A stretch of DNA of 64,000 bases from Davidsoniella eucalypti (GCA_004009845.1 RMBW01000010.1:310001-374000), one strand, 5' to 3'. Counted from the first letter of the stretch, positions 37,401-51,000 are shown. Made by a program: numbers and translations. Notes: generated from the sequence alone by a model not told the origin.

Positions 37401-38063
37401 AAACCGCTTCATTGTTTAGCCGCTAGACTGACTGAGCACACATACAGAAAGACAGCACACTACGCAGATATTGTGGCCACATGATGCAGCTCTGCATGTG
37501 GACGCTGGCTAGAGTCATAGACATACATACATACATATATCTGACATGCTACACCAAGTCTACATGCACACGACAAATCATGAAAACAAGCAGCGGGGTG
37601 TACTATCGTGATATTGGGCCAATAGTACGCCCCAAGTTTTATATGTAACGACATGCTTTACCTACATTCGTTCTTGTATACTGAAAAGTGAATCGACAGC
37701 CCGAAGCATTGTCCATAGTTCCAGTGGTTGTGTTTGCTATATGCCATGAATTTGTGACTTCATTATATATGTATATATATACACACTCATACATTATGCA
37801 CGTAATGCACAATACAAACACCGTCAAAGCTGACGCCGCTGCAACGGTTGCTGCTGTAGTAGTTGCAAGAGTATCTGTATAATCAGAAAACAAAGAGTGA
37901 CTTTGATTCGAGCGCCCGCTATCCACAGGCCATTCCGAGAAAGCCAACTCAGCCCGCTCTTATTGCTCTACCTGACAATAGCGAAGAGAAGAAACGCCCG
38001 ATAGAAGACAATGACACGATCAATAAAAGCTAGACGCAATATGCAGTGACAGCAGCTTCAAAG

Positions 38064-38279
38064 ATGCCGCGATATTGGATAATCGGCCTGTTTTCTTTCT
38101 TACTTACAGGTGCATTATTGCTCGCCAGCAAATCAGCCAGCGAAACAACCCCATGCAACACTACCCTGCCATGCCATGACATGCCCTGTTTCTGTCCTGC
38201 AGTAGAAAGCAACGATAGTGGAGAATGGATACATGTGTATATACAAAATGGGCGTCGAGTATTCTACATACATATATAA
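38064..38279 (+). CDS. possible small secreted Cys-containing protein (weak)
   Basis: ATG at 38064 opens a 71-residue frame. It starts MPRYWIIGLFSFLLTGALLLA, which looks like a signal peptide with a strong hydrophobic core and a plausible cleavage near Ala21. A short Cys cluster follows (C-x5-C-x4-C-x-C in PCNTTLPCHDMPCFCP). The remainder (WIHVYIQNGRRVFYIHI) is not cysteine-rich. Cryptic CAG acceptors occur inside, so the true exon structure could differ. There is no homology I recognise, no neighbour that supports it, and a chance ORF in a 35-kb desert is quite possible. Confidence 0.18.
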   Translation: MPRYWIIGLFSFLLTGALLLASKSASETTPCNTTLPCHDMPCFCPAVESNDSGEWIHVYIQNGRRVFYIHI

Positions 38280-40184
38280 CGCCGTGCGTGCATAAGCTGC
38301 TAATGTCACGGCGCCTCGGCTTCCGGATACGCCCTCTTTACGGAGAGATACAGGCCCCCGGAGACGAACATACTACATGTATATATGTATGCATCTACAT
38401 ATCTGTAGGTACGAATAGATAAATATGCGCTGGCTGAGTAGCAAAGACTCGGAAACGCTTGGGCCTGGTCGATCCCTAACCCGGCCGTTTTTCCAGCTGC
38501 CTACTAGAGCGTTTTCTTCCTTCTCTCTCTCGCGCCATTATGGACCCGGGATTTTCTTGTTTCCTGAATTGGAGCTAGGCAGGGAATAGCATCAAGGTCG
38601 AGAAGGCAGATAAGGAGACCTCGGAAGAAAAAGAGAAAATAAGAACATCTTCTTTTTTTCTTCTTGTCGTTATTGCTTTGACTACTTGGGCTGAAGTCTA
38701 AGCGAATGCCTTTGTAGTAGATCACCATTATTCTACAGGAACAACCTTCTCTTTCTCTCGCTTTGTAACTTTGACTTGATGTCTATCCTAGTCTTTTGAA
38801 GATTGGCTGGCTTCGAAGCTTGCTAATATTACAGCAAAGTAAAGCTAACTGTCCGCTGGTTTTGATTCCAGACATGATCTAGCCTAGATTAGCAGTAGCA
38901 GCCGGACTGATATGATGATTTGTTTGATATTACTGTACGTGTAGATGGGTAGGCTAGGCTATGTTGGTTATATTGCTTGATGCTTATGATTAATACGGAC
39001 CATCAGCTTCATAATACCAACTTCACTAACTTTGCTTGGACCTGACCGTGATTTAGAACTTCAAGATCAACCTATATCGGCGGTAATAGTGCCATCACAA
39101 TTCGCTAGTGTTGAACTAGGGTGCTAAACGTTACTTGTCCCTCCAGTTGTAGCTTTATTTGTTTGTTTTTTTCTCAAAGCACGGACGAGTCAACAAGTCT
39201 TCCGGCTATACTGTACTCGTCCATTGCAACGCCTGTAATTGGGTCGATCAGCTTGGGTTTTATAACAGATAAAAATCTAATAGAAAGAGAGAAATACTGC
39301 ACAATGACACCAGCCAGTTTGCATATATTTCTTCGCTTACTGTACTTGTTCCATGGATATTAGGATAAATATATGGCAATGATTCTCTGATTGTCATCGT
39401 TAGAACATGAAATATAACCACCTCAATCAAGGGCGTGTAAATACTTGGTCCGTAGTATCAAGAATAACAGTATCCTATGCTCACAACACTCACCATTGTA
39501 GATTCCAATTAATCAAACAACAGTCGTTAAATACTGCCACTATTGATATTTCTCCTATAGCAATTAGCAAGCCCAATTTCTTGTTCGTACACATACCTCC
39601 ACATACGGGCCGGCAGGCAAGACTCAATCCTAAGCCTGAGCCCGGCCCTGTATCCAGATTTGGGGTCTGATTTTCTTCCACAGACCTCATCTTCGCTTTG
39701 CAGCGTAGTGGTAAGACCCCAAAACGGGCTGATGGCGCACTAACGCGTGATAAGAAGCCACACAAGCATACCAGACAACGAATAAATGCAAAGGTGGAGG
39801 GAGAAAGATTCGAAAAGGGTAACAGCAGATATGCAGCATTAGCCTACTTCTCTTATGTCCCCGTTTGTCTGTTCTGCTTTGATTCCTTGTCTCTGTCTCT
39901 ATTTCTTTCTGCCTCCTTCTCATTCGCTTTCTGCCCCATCGTGCTAACTGGTGCATGAGATAGTCGAGAAGGGCATGGTAGCATCGATGTAGCAGCAGCA
40001 AGAGTGAGGTGCAGAATAGATAAGTCTGACAAAGCAAGCCAGTAAGAGAATCCCCAAGGTTTTCCCTCTATATGCATATACAGATCCCAAGAAAGCACAG
40101 ATCATGTGAGAAAACTCGCTGTTAGCCCTACGGGGGGTGGGCAAGTCAATAATTCTACGGGTTATAGTCTGTATAATACGCCTT

Positions 40185-40214
40185 ACTTGCTGGCTACAAT
40201 ACTAGCCAGCAAGT
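40185..40214. repeat. inverted repeat, 12-bp perfect stem with six-base loop
   Basis: ACTTGCTGGCTA (40185-40196) and TAGCCAGCAAGT (40203-40214) are exact reverse complements around CAATAC. A further outer pairing (CTTAC with GTAAG) is possible with a three-base bulge. Confidence 0.85.
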
Positions 40215-41383
40215 CAGTAAGCCAACCAGTCAGCCGCCCATAATTGTATCGCTAGAAAGTAGTGCATATGCAATCTTAGTAGATAGTTACAGTATGACTA
40301 CAAGTGCCTATGTGATTCGTTATAGTGCTACGATATAACGCGAAACGAATATACCGGCCTGTCCGAAAATATAACGAGTGATAGGTAGTTAGCAACCACT
40401 AAATTACCAATATAAACGATGATCCATGAGAGCGGTCCTCGGTGTCGGCGTCAAACTATCGAATCGCCAGCCGGATACCTCAGGCAAAAAAACTTGTAGA
40501 GTCTTGCTCGAGTATCACTCGAGAAGTTATTAGTGTGATAGATGGTGTAGACTAGCTGTCGATTCCTGCGATATCGGTTCCTGGTCACAATAACTGTTAG
40601 TTATAGTAGTTAAACATGAATGATCTACGTATCCTGTCGAGCACTGGCCATGCTAGTAGTAATTCAGCGGCATACCAACCGGAAAAGTATCTATCCACAT
40701 CTAATTCATTGTAAGACAGGTCTAAAGTAAAGAAGTTCCATATGCTGAAAGCAGACTAAGAAATAGACTAGCCCCAAGTCAGCTACCAGATGTAAGATAA
40801 TGCCAGTGCAGACAAAATTCAGACACATTACTAACGTAACGAAAGTGTTCATTTTATCATTCTTGCAAGTGAGCTAAGCATCCTTCGATATGGTTTTATC
40901 TTCCCTATTTTCTACTTCATATTAGTAGAATTACCACTTGTGGTGATCGGCTACGAAGGAACTAAGAAATCGACAGCGATCAAGGTACCTAAGTAAGTAC
41001 AACAGCAAAAGTGATAATATGAGAGAAAAATAACAGGCCCAAGGATCATCGGCATATTGGTTTAGTTTAGCAAGATATGAAACGACAACGCTGGCTCATT
41101 TGATGCGCCTAATACAGCATTTTACAGGGAAGTCGTAGCAGTTCTTTGATGAAGTCTAGCCCTTGACCGGGATTATCAAGCAACAAGCAAAGAGAAAAAA
41201 AAAACTATACCGAATATCCTTTTACCCCCCCTTCCCTCTCTTGTACTTCTCTTGCCTCTTGTCTTCCTCGTCTTCATCATTTTTGCAAATTCTGAAAACG
41301 GAAACGGGCATGGTGAGAGAAGACAACGTAACGTAAGAGTATACGCTAGTATAGCCAAAGCTGACCGATTTAGCCAAATAGCA

Positions 41384-41403
41384 GGACTACATATATGTAG
41401 TCC
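41384..41403. repeat. 20-bp perfect palindrome
   Basis: GGACTACATATATGTAGTCC reads identically on both strands with no central spacer. Confidence 0.9.
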
Positions 41404-41863
41404 AACACAGAGCAAGAAACTTAGCCTAGGATCATACCTGAAAGAAACAAAAAACCCAAAATAAAAAAGAAAGGGAAGGGAAGCAAAAGTACAGATATAA
41501 GAATAAAATAATTGAAATGTCAGTGGTTTCTGAAGGAAGAAGAGAGTTGAGAGGAAGGACGTGGCGCAGGCGGGAAGAAGTTTGTACTGATAGACTGATC
41601 TACTTGAACTATGAAGTAGATGACACCACAGAAAGCACAGGCTTTGGACCATTTAACGCACAGGCAATTCCTCAACCGGTTAAGAAACTCAAATATTCAT
41701 CTTCGTCCTTATCAAGGACGTCTTAGCGGGTCTAATCAATAAGCCAACCTCTTCGTCTTTCTCTTCTACTCACAATAGTATGCCCGATAGACAGGAAACA
41801 ATCACTTACCGATTCCTAGGGGTACCAGAAACATTATATTGGCGTTCTTGCATGTGATATCGT

Positions 41864-41878
41864 GGGTTTAGGGTTTAG
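41864..41878 (+). repeat. short telomere-like repeat, TTTAGGG type
   Basis: GGGTTTAGGGTTTAG, about two units of TTTAGGG. It is isolated, with no further units on either side. Confidence 0.6.
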
Positions 41879-44800
41879 ATTATCGAGTTGCAGAATTGGT
41901 ATCGTCATTCTCTTTTCCACTTTAATATGTAGTATATGGCGAAGTTTTTGTTTTATCGCTATCTTTAATCCTAGCTTGATGCTCGTTCTTGTTTTTGTTT
42001 ACCAAAAAAAGACATTACAGACATGGCGTCTGCATAGTTTTGCCTGTGTTCAGCCGGTTTTTATCCGCGGCGTTCGTTGACTATCTAACTGTATACAAAC
42101 GTTATCTAGTTTGTCAACGTTGACAAGTACCTGCCTACTTTACTTTGTGGCACTTAACCTGCCAAAAAAAAAAACACAATAAGCCGCGATATCAAAGAAA
42201 TTCTGGTCGTCATACCAATTGAATTTCACTTTGGCGGAAGGAGTAAAATCTGCTGTCGCTCTCGGGTCCTTCTTCCCGATGCTTCCTTCTCCAAGAAACA
42301 TGAACAGAAAGGAACGGTCTTTTCCTGTGTACAATGAAGCTTTTTTTTGTCCTGGAGGGGTTATCGGCTGTCGGATGTGCTCCGATTCCTTCAAGGGCAA
42401 TAGGCAAGGGACTGTTAGTAACCCTAAGGAGTTCGTATAGCCAAGTTGCTGATGTGCATGAAGAACAGAAATCAGGATCAGAATTACAACTTTGTTAGAC
42501 AACTTTGTCGGAACTTTTCCCACTGTTGTAACAGAACTACACTTAATACTTGATACCTCAATATGATCATAAACTTACTGGCCCCTCCAAATCCTAATGT
42601 ATCTACTATAAACGCTCATCATTATCACGTTGCGTGTGATGTAGTCAAAATCCGAACCATTTCCTTGGTTATCGTATACGACTATGTGACGACGCAATTT
42701 GAGGCCAGGACCGCCATGGCGGTTCCATACTATTCAAAATGCACATGCCGTTCTTTTTGACAATGATAACAGAAATAGTAGCCGTGCTTTCCCGGTCTTG
42801 TCTAGACTCAGAGACATACATGGGCATATGATATATTGAAATAGAGGGGTATCACTCAGATATTTATCAGTAGATTTTCGCTTTCAAACAGAGTGACCGC
42901 CAGATGAAAATAGAGGGGGGGGAAGAAAGAAGACATTCATGGCGTTGACGGCACATCCGACCCCCGCTTCACGCCCTTGAAGTAGTAAGGGTTGCATTGT
43001 TGATTGCTAGACTTAAGACCATTTCTCCTTTTTCGTCTTTATATTTCTTGCAATATATGTATACAGACAAATAAATGTGAGGAAACCTTAGATGGTGGGC
43101 CTTTTACGCTCTCTGGGCCGGGATCAACAGTTCTGTAGCTCGACAAGTAAGAAAAAAAAAACTACTGGGCTGGGCTTGAACTTTGGTTGCTCCGTTTGAT
43201 ATAGGGGTTTTACGGCCGAATGTAACCCACCTCAGTGAGCAATCGTCAGCAGGCTAGCAGCATCTGCTATACTCAACTGGTACCAAATCATGTTGTTCTG
43301 CTGGGCCCATCATTACACATTTTCATCGTGCTCTTGTATTATCCCATCCTTAACATGTGCAATCATATCATTGATAACCCGGCTCAGTTTGAGCTGCAAC
43401 AGAGTAAGCAGGTTCTCTAGGTAGCAACTTATCCTAATGGAACTTTTAGAAAAATGGAAGACTACACTAGCAGATATCCCATGATTTAAGATATAAGGGC
43501 GGCTAGGGTGGCAGATGACGTGTTGCTGTTTGTGTCTTGATGCACAATACAGAATATAGACAGCCTTTATCTCATTATGGAGGACTTGGCCAAGACGGGG
43601 GGAAATGGGTTTGGTATGAACATAAAAAAAAAAGCCTCAGGTGCTACTTGGCGGATCGTCAAGTTAGCGAGATACAAAAGGTTTCAGTTGTTTGCTATGT
43701 GGGTTGCCTAGACAGATTAAACTGAGATAGCTTGTTATCGTTGTTCTTAATTCAAGCCTAGTGACGATCTTACACTTGAGAAGGAAGATAAAGATAGCAA
43801 AAGCAAAGAACAAACTTGTTAACTCAGAAGGAATGTTAGAGGGGTCACAGATGTGCCAAAAAAACGAGACTGTCGCAAGGAATGTCTTCCTAGTATGTTT
43901 TCTGTCTAATTTTTTTTTTCTCTTACACGCGCAGCAACCATTACAAGAGGAAGGCTCCAAAAGGAAGAAGCGCCAGAAACACGACACTATTTAGGCCGTC
44001 TACCGAAGACAAAAAAGCAATAGCCACATGAAGGCTCGTGATATCCCTGACCTCGAGTGCGGAAGGAAAGTCATTGGGATGAAGCGTTTGGAAGAACAAT
44101 TGCAGTCCATGCCAATGTTCTAATCAAGTTAATGCACGTCTAGACCACGAAGGAGAAGAGATGATAGGTAGAACATTTTTTTTTTCATTTTTCAGAGGTT
44201 CAAAACCATAGATAAGAAGACGAGGGCAAGATGCGTTGCATCGAAAATAATTATTAGTCCATGAATGTTGTTCCGCTCTCAAATAGTTCGAGGTACAAAG
44301 TATCGTAAAATATCTTCAAGATCTTACATAAATAGAAATACATACAATATTTACACTTCATCCAACTACAGGGCTGTAGAACACAGATGGAATGCTCTTA
44401 ACCTAGGGAAAACAAAACAGCAGTCAGACAAAGAACCTTCCAAGGAGCAAGAGGACCCGATCAAAGGAAGCCTTGCCTGCTAGACGGTACTTCAACCGAC
44501 AACCTGGCTTGAATGATCCCTCTAGAAAATTCTGTAGGCCCATATGGAATTACATAATTTTTTTCTCCTTTTGTCTCTTACTACTTTGGTTGGCAACAGT
44601 TGCTTATGACGCATTTACCATGTAACTAGACAACTCGACCCTTTTAGTGAGACAATATCACAGTCAGATAATGGGAATACCGCCTGGCTTTCGGTGTGCT
44701 TATGGACAACAGCCACACAAAGGTTGGGTGACAGTCACCCCAGTATTACAGCTACTGTGCTTAGTAGTTATAATGGCGTTGGCTACTACGGTTGAAAGAT

Positions 44801-45222
44801 ACTACATTGAGCTATGTATTTATATGTACAATGAAGACCTGCAATACCACACTGTATCACATTGTATATTAATGCACGATAGTTGTATACACAGGGATAT
44901 ATGCAGCAAAGTAACAGCAGAGTCACAATTCTAGTGGATGGTGGTTGTTGAAAAGCTGGTCATGCACAAGAGACAGAGACATAATGTACTGCATATTTCG
45001 TATACTGTGTTGGTATTGGAGGCAGGCAACATATCGCCTTTAAATATCTGATATCACCGTGGCATCACCATGTCTTAGACTAGGTAAGAAGGAGTCCGTT
45101 TCTAGAAGTGTACAGGTAGTTAGTTGGTTTATGTGCCAACCGCAAACAACAAACGTAGGGTTATACTATTGACGTATACGAGTATTGATTTTCTGGAATA
45201 TGTATGCATTTATTCATCGTAT

Positions 45223-45259
45223 TGTACATGATCATGTACATTATATATATATATATATT
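45223..45259. repeat. 18-bp perfect palindrome followed by a TA dinucleotide tract
   Basis: TGTACATGATCATGTACA (45223-45240) is self-complementary and is followed directly by an alternating T/A run to about 45259. Confidence 0.85.
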
Positions 45260-45520
45260 ACCTGCTTATGGCACTATAATCTCCCACCACAATAACAAGT
45301 TCGCATGTGATGCATCCCACACCGAAGATATACTGATTTACTCCATTGCATCCGCCTACCAAAGATGTGGCCTATGTCTTTCTATCTTTTAATCTTTTAC
45401 TTGTATATGGCAAGGAGCCGCAATAGGAGCAATAAGAATAATTTATTTTGCATGCTGTTTTTTGACCAGAGTTTTTGTCGCACCATGCATGATTAACGAC
45501 CAGGACCTTTATCTTTTATA

Positions 45521-45558
45521 TTTTTTTCTTCTTTATTTTTTTCTTCTTTATTTTTTTC
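45521..45558. repeat. 15-bp T/C tandem repeat, about 2.5 copies
   Basis: The unit is T7 followed by CTTCTTTA. Two full copies (45521-45535, 45536-45550) and a partial third. Confidence 0.85.
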
Positions 45559-48000
45559 TATCGTAGATTAACGTAGTCCATAAGCGAGTCGGAAATACAA
45601 GGGAGTCGGAAACGCTTAGTATCATCACTGAAAAGCCAACCATAACACTCCGAGTTAACACAAAATTCTTTGGGAATTACTCTTAATATATCTCTATATC
45701 TATTTGATATAACTTTGATTTACGTCCTGTATTGCCGAACACACCACATCGTCTTTTCTTTCTTCGTTTGGGTCTATGTGTAGGTAGGTGGCTCTATAGC
45801 ACTCTCTCTAAGATGCCATATTTGGCTTCAAACAACCATAAGCCAAGCTCAGATGGCCTCTAAATATTTGCATTTGGCCCTTCATCAGAAGACATATCTC
45901 AGAAAGTAATTTGTCTTTGGTTCTAGTTGCGAGGCCCGTAGTCAGCCAACGGGAGATGTACCGGTGGTTTGTTGATCATATCTTCCACATCACGAATGTG
46001 GGGAGAACATAGTCAAGAATATAGATCTAGAACATAGTGAACAATCTTCTTATCCTCTGGATTGGTTAATTTTCATGGTTTGATCGTGCTGTCAAGCTGA
46101 TTCTATGTTTTTGGTGGACATAGAAAGACTACGTTAGTTTTATTTCTTTTCATGGTGTTTTATATATATACATTCTCTTTCTAGTAGACTAAGGCTATTC
46201 TATTCTACAAACTGGAAACTTGTAAGAAGTTCGCGCCAAGCTGTTATTTTTCTGATTCTTTATTAGCCGGGGTTACTGGCACGGGGATAAGATCAAAATA
46301 ATAGAGAGGGACAATGCGCCAGTGAATGCAAAGTACAAGGAAAAGAATTAGTGGTTTGTTAGTTTCATATCATATTCGCCTACCAAGACCACAATGCCAA
46401 AGTTTTCTCTGGGCTCTTCTCGGCCGGGTCTGTACATCATCATGCTACATGTACCATATCCGCCATTTAGTATAAATACATGCCATTATTAATAGGAAAA
46501 GGAAATAAAAAAGAGACGCGGTCTATAATGCTCCGTACTCAAGAAAGTACAGCGGCTCTTGGCCTCTCTCGTCCATGGAGCATGCCGCGTTGTTATCTGA
46601 GGCCGTCCAAGTTTGAGAACTATAGGCAAAGAGACGAGTAATTTAGAAGAGCGTCTTTACCGAGATCGGTTCCCTTGTCTAAGAAAAAAAAAACCCAATC
46701 ATTTTCAGGCCGGGCTAGCCAGTCAAAGATGTCCAATGGGTGACCAACATCGGTCGTAAAAAAAGCACCAGTTGAGATGCCACACACATACTTGTTAAAC
46801 GATTGATTGGTGGCGGGCAAAGCAAAGACATGACATGAATAAAAGAACGAATATGTACGAAAGTCTGTGCGATGACGTTGTATCGACGTGCTAGTGTCTT
46901 TTTCTTTTTCTTCTTCTTTTTTTTTCTTTTTTCTTTTATTTGTTTCTGTTGCGTGAAAGGACATATGTTGCGGCACTTAATTTGCATGCGGCACTGCACA
47001 GAATCGCAAATGCTCATGATTCAGCATGGATTCCGAGTTCCGGTATATATTGTATCAGCATAAAGAACAGAGATCGCACTTTGGACCATAGAAGAATGCT
47101 AGCAATACCGGAGTTTTCTGGTGAGCCTTGCTCTGCAACTGATCTGGCCATTTCTTGTACGTTTACCTAGGGATAAAGACAACCAAACAGTCGAGCCAGA
47201 CTAGGGGCCGAGATGGCGGATGGCAGACATTGGATACTTTGTAACGACTTTAAGTGTTGAGATCACTAGCTGTAGCAGCACTATAGGTTGCTCACGCGGC
47301 CTTGGTAAGCTGGGTAAGATAATTCGAGGCAGGCCAGAAGAAGCAGTGATGAACCGATACAACCCTGCCTGTCCGTGTTATTTACTGCAACGCTAGCAGC
47401 ATGACTGGCTTTATGGCGGCTTTGCTTATTATCTCTGAAATGGTAGAGGGGGGTGTCTTGGACAGAAACAAACGAGAAGCTTTGGAGAGGCTGCCTAGAA
47501 ATAGCAAGGCATGTATGGACTTTGATCGCCAGAAGCTTCATATTCAACAATGGTAGTGGCGGTGGCAGTATGGCTGTACAATTAATTTGTAGCGGTATGT
47601 GCTAGAGTGCTTTGCTTTCTTTTCTTGCTCTAGCGCCTACTAAACCCAGTTGGTACTAGTGGGCCTTGATATTACAGGGTGTGTTCTGTAATTGACCGAG
47701 AGAAACACATAGAAAGACAGCATACAAAGCCCGTTGCCACCTTGCTGATGACGACAAAGTACGGGCATTGCGGCAGGGTACATATACAGTGCTTGGCTGG
47801 CTAGCACAGGCGGTAGCCTCACTTAACAAGGCCACAGTAGGCCCAACAAATAGATCTAGTTCAATAGTATTTTGCTCTACTTGGAATGCTCAGGCCTAAA
47901 CAGGCTGGTGAGGAATGGCGCCAGAAATGAGCATCAGAGTGATTGCAATCTAGGTTACCGGCAGAGGGCCTCTGAAATCGAGAATAGAAGCTAGAGAATT

Positions 48001-51000
48001 TCTCTGTGCTATTTTTTTTTCCTTTTCTTTTCCAGGCTACCCAGCGTGCCGGGACGAGAATCTGCTGGACTTGACTTGTTCTTGTTCTAGTGTCGAAATC
48101 CAACCACGCTTGCTCGGCCTTTTGCGGTTGAACGCATTTCCTAATAAGGCAACCCTGGTAGCGAAGCAAAAAAGAAAGGAATATGATAACGATGATACAA
48201 CTAAAACGTCTACCGTCCACCGAAACATCGTTTTTATACATATAATGTATACAAGTCTTTTTTTCTTCTTTTTCTTTTTGCTTCTTTCTTTCCGTTATAT
48301 ATCTCATGTTTATAAAGAGAAAAAAAATAACAAGTCCGGTGAGCCGAGTTGTCTTTATATCGTGGTCCCAGGTAGACAGATAACGGAAAAAGAAAAGTGT
48401 TGCCCAACTTCACCAGGACCTCTCTTCTCGACCAGTTGGGCACACAGGCTAGCCTGCTGACCTACATGCCGACAAGTACGGAAGTGTGAGAAACTAGTAG
48501 CAACTTTGCTCGTCAACATGTGATTTGATAACCCCTCCTTCTTACCAAGATTCGGACTGGACCCCGGCCACAGACATCGACAGGGTATATCCTGGCTCAC
48601 ATGTATCGAGAACAGCACCAAGCTCCTCTTTCGTCCTCTGGATGTTTTCTAATCCGTCTACTCCATGGTATCGTCATCTCATCAAGAGCCCAAAGGTCAC
48701 CACATGAAAGCGTACTATTCTTTCTCAACTCTTGCTAGGAACAAGGTTTGACAACATATCAGGATGAATACTAAAAAGAGGAGAAGTTTGGCGTGGAACG
48801 AAGTCGTCCTTTTGTCCTTTTTACCTATCCGGAGTTCTGCTTTCGAGGCTTGCCCACCGTACGAAAACAACGGATAAGAGAAAGCGTCTAGGCTGGGTCA
48901 CGACGCTTGAATGTTACCCATCCAACACTTGCGTCGTTCGGTACTTGTACTTTGTTCACCGCTAATTCATGCTAAGTCACTTCTTGCTTGTTGTTATATG
49001 CGGCTACGTAAATACTAAAAAGAAAAAATATCGATCTGGAAACAAATACAATATTTTCTACTTTCAGTATATTATCTCGGGATGTGGCCATAGAAACTGA
49101 AGAGGGGGGGGGGGGGCGTGTACGTATCTCGATTTACATAACTAGACTCATCACATATAACCACAACTGCAACTTGCCCACTGATAGTTGGTCTTAACAA
49201 AACTCGCTGTCTTTCATTAGTATTTAGTTATTTGCTTCTTCTCTGCCTTGGAAGCCACTTTGGCCATAGAGGCTGTGCTATCAATTACTATCAGAAATGG
49301 AACTAGAAGATATACATAAAACAACGTAGTTCTATCTGTCTGGTAATCTTACCTTGAATTTGGAATATATGCAAAGTTGTAATTGTAAATTCTTAGTACT
49401 TGATATCATAAAAGGCCAACATGATATGGACGGCCTAAATGGGACCAACGCAGAATAAGACCAGAATACATATTACGACTAGGTATGCTAAACCAGACAG
49501 GCAAACCACTTACACAAGGCTAGTTGTATTTCGTCCACACAGACTGTATAGGCACTATGGCAGCACGGCCGTTACTTTTCTTCCTATCCTTCCTTATGCC
49601 TAATCCATCCCGGTGGGAAGAAAGCACTGAATAAAGCAGCGAAATGGGATGGGATGGGGTTTTGTTGCTAGTTTTATAATTGCTACCATCAGTCACTCAT
49701 CCTAACCGTTATTTCTGCAGTACAAGTTGTATAAGTGCATGTTAGGCGGCTTATTCGGTTGGCCCAAGATAGATTGTTCCTTCCAATGCGAACGACGAGA
49801 ACAGACTTCAAATTTTGCATGTAGTGTATCTCTACTTCATAATTTTCTCGTTTTCTTTTGTGCGCAGATGCGAACGCAAGGTAAGATACGATCCCATTTG
49901 CAGATATACTAGCAGAATTACAAGTCTCGAAAGGCTATATACAGCCAGCTGAAATCAAGACAATCCCTCCTGACAACAGACTTACTTGGTAGTATTTGGT
50001 AGAATGAGGAAACAACATCCGGATGTATGTGCGTATATTTTCCGCCAAGTTATAGCTAGTAGTGCATGGTTACCGTCATAAATAGTCACGTTTATAGAGC
50101 TTAGCCTATATCTACAATCATACACATACTGATAGCAGACTTGCAATGGTGGAAATGTTTGGGGCTTTGTATGGAACTACAGCAGGCTAAAGAGCCTTGT
50201 TTGCTGTCCATCTCGGCCTCTGTAGAATTTATGAAACTGTATGTTGCAGCGGTTTAGTATGGCATTCCGGACCTCTAAACACGCCGATTGTCTGAAGCCT
50301 GGAGATGCAAAGTCATTGCTGGACAAAGTCGAGGACCAGCCACAAAAAAAAATCAAGTCGCTGAGATCTTATGTCTCATGGCTAAATCTCAACACAGTCT
50401 CAATCGCCTGTCAGACCAGAGTTTTTTGTTCTTTTCTTTTCCCTTGACTACTCTTATCCATTTACGGGCGTACTTGACAAGCTGGTAAGCAAGTTCTGAA
50501 TCTTGTCTCTAGACTTGGAAACTTGTTCATTCCTCGGCCTATTCGGAACCTAAACTCAAGATTGTTTCCATATAGCCAAAGATTCATCAGCCATCACTTG
50601 TTGTTTGTTTCACAATAATGAAAATAGTACCTTAGTTAAAGCCGTTGTGATCTTAGGATCTCTCTTAGTCTTATGCTTACTTGGCTCGCGCCGCGTGGTC
50701 CAGCCTAACCATGGACGAAGCATAACCCAAGCCACATGATACCAGCCATCATGTTAGAAGTTGGTTCACCCCAAGAGAATTGCGTGGGCTACATCGTCTC
50801 CACGAGTGTCAAGTTTCCGTTAGAGCCAAACAGTTAAACATCGAGTACCAGTTATACATAGCACTAATATTAGCAGATGCTTCGTCATGGGAATTCCTAG
50901 CCCTTCCAGACTTCCAAATGATGTCCGTATCCGGTTCACGGGAGTTGTTTTCGCTCATAAATGTTGTAGGCAAGGTTTGCTATCCCCCAGGATGTACTTG

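Larger units (their letters stand above)
27478..38063. other. left part of the gene desert
   Basis: No supportable gene. Landmarks: 14-bp perfect palindrome with a CACGTG core at 28100-28113; three 9-bp TTTTTAATA units at 31547-31573; purine/pyrimidine low-complexity at 31695-31740; a 10-bp-stem hairpin at 34412-34440; and short TA/CATA microsatellites near 37520-37540 and 37762-37790. The longest frames (29031-29459, 33362-33886) have no family resemblance and no coding-like composition. Confidence 0.55.
38280..48000. other. middle part of the gene desert
   Basis: No supportable gene. Landmarks: a perfect 12-bp-stem hairpin at 40185-40214, a 20-bp perfect palindrome at 41384-41403, two TTTAGGG units at 41864-41878, a GGGTGAC-A-GTCACCC odd palindrome at 44726-44740, an 18-bp palindrome abutting a TA tract at 45223-45259, and a 15-bp T/C tandem at 45521-45558. 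The ORFs are short and none is recognised. Confidence 0.55.

Noticed and set aside
39700..39730. tRNA-like A-box (TAGTGGTAAGA)
   Set aside because: No matching B-box (GGTTCRANNC) within the right distance and no acceptor stem. No tRNA or 5S rRNA was found elsewhere by eye.
42417..42426. TAACCCTAAGG as telomerase RNA template
   Set aside because: Only about one and a half units in an undistinguished context. Such short matches are expected by chance.
48108..48140. Resemblance to the start of U2 snRNA (CGGCCTTTTG)
   Set aside because: The branch-site recognition segment and following conserved bases are absent.
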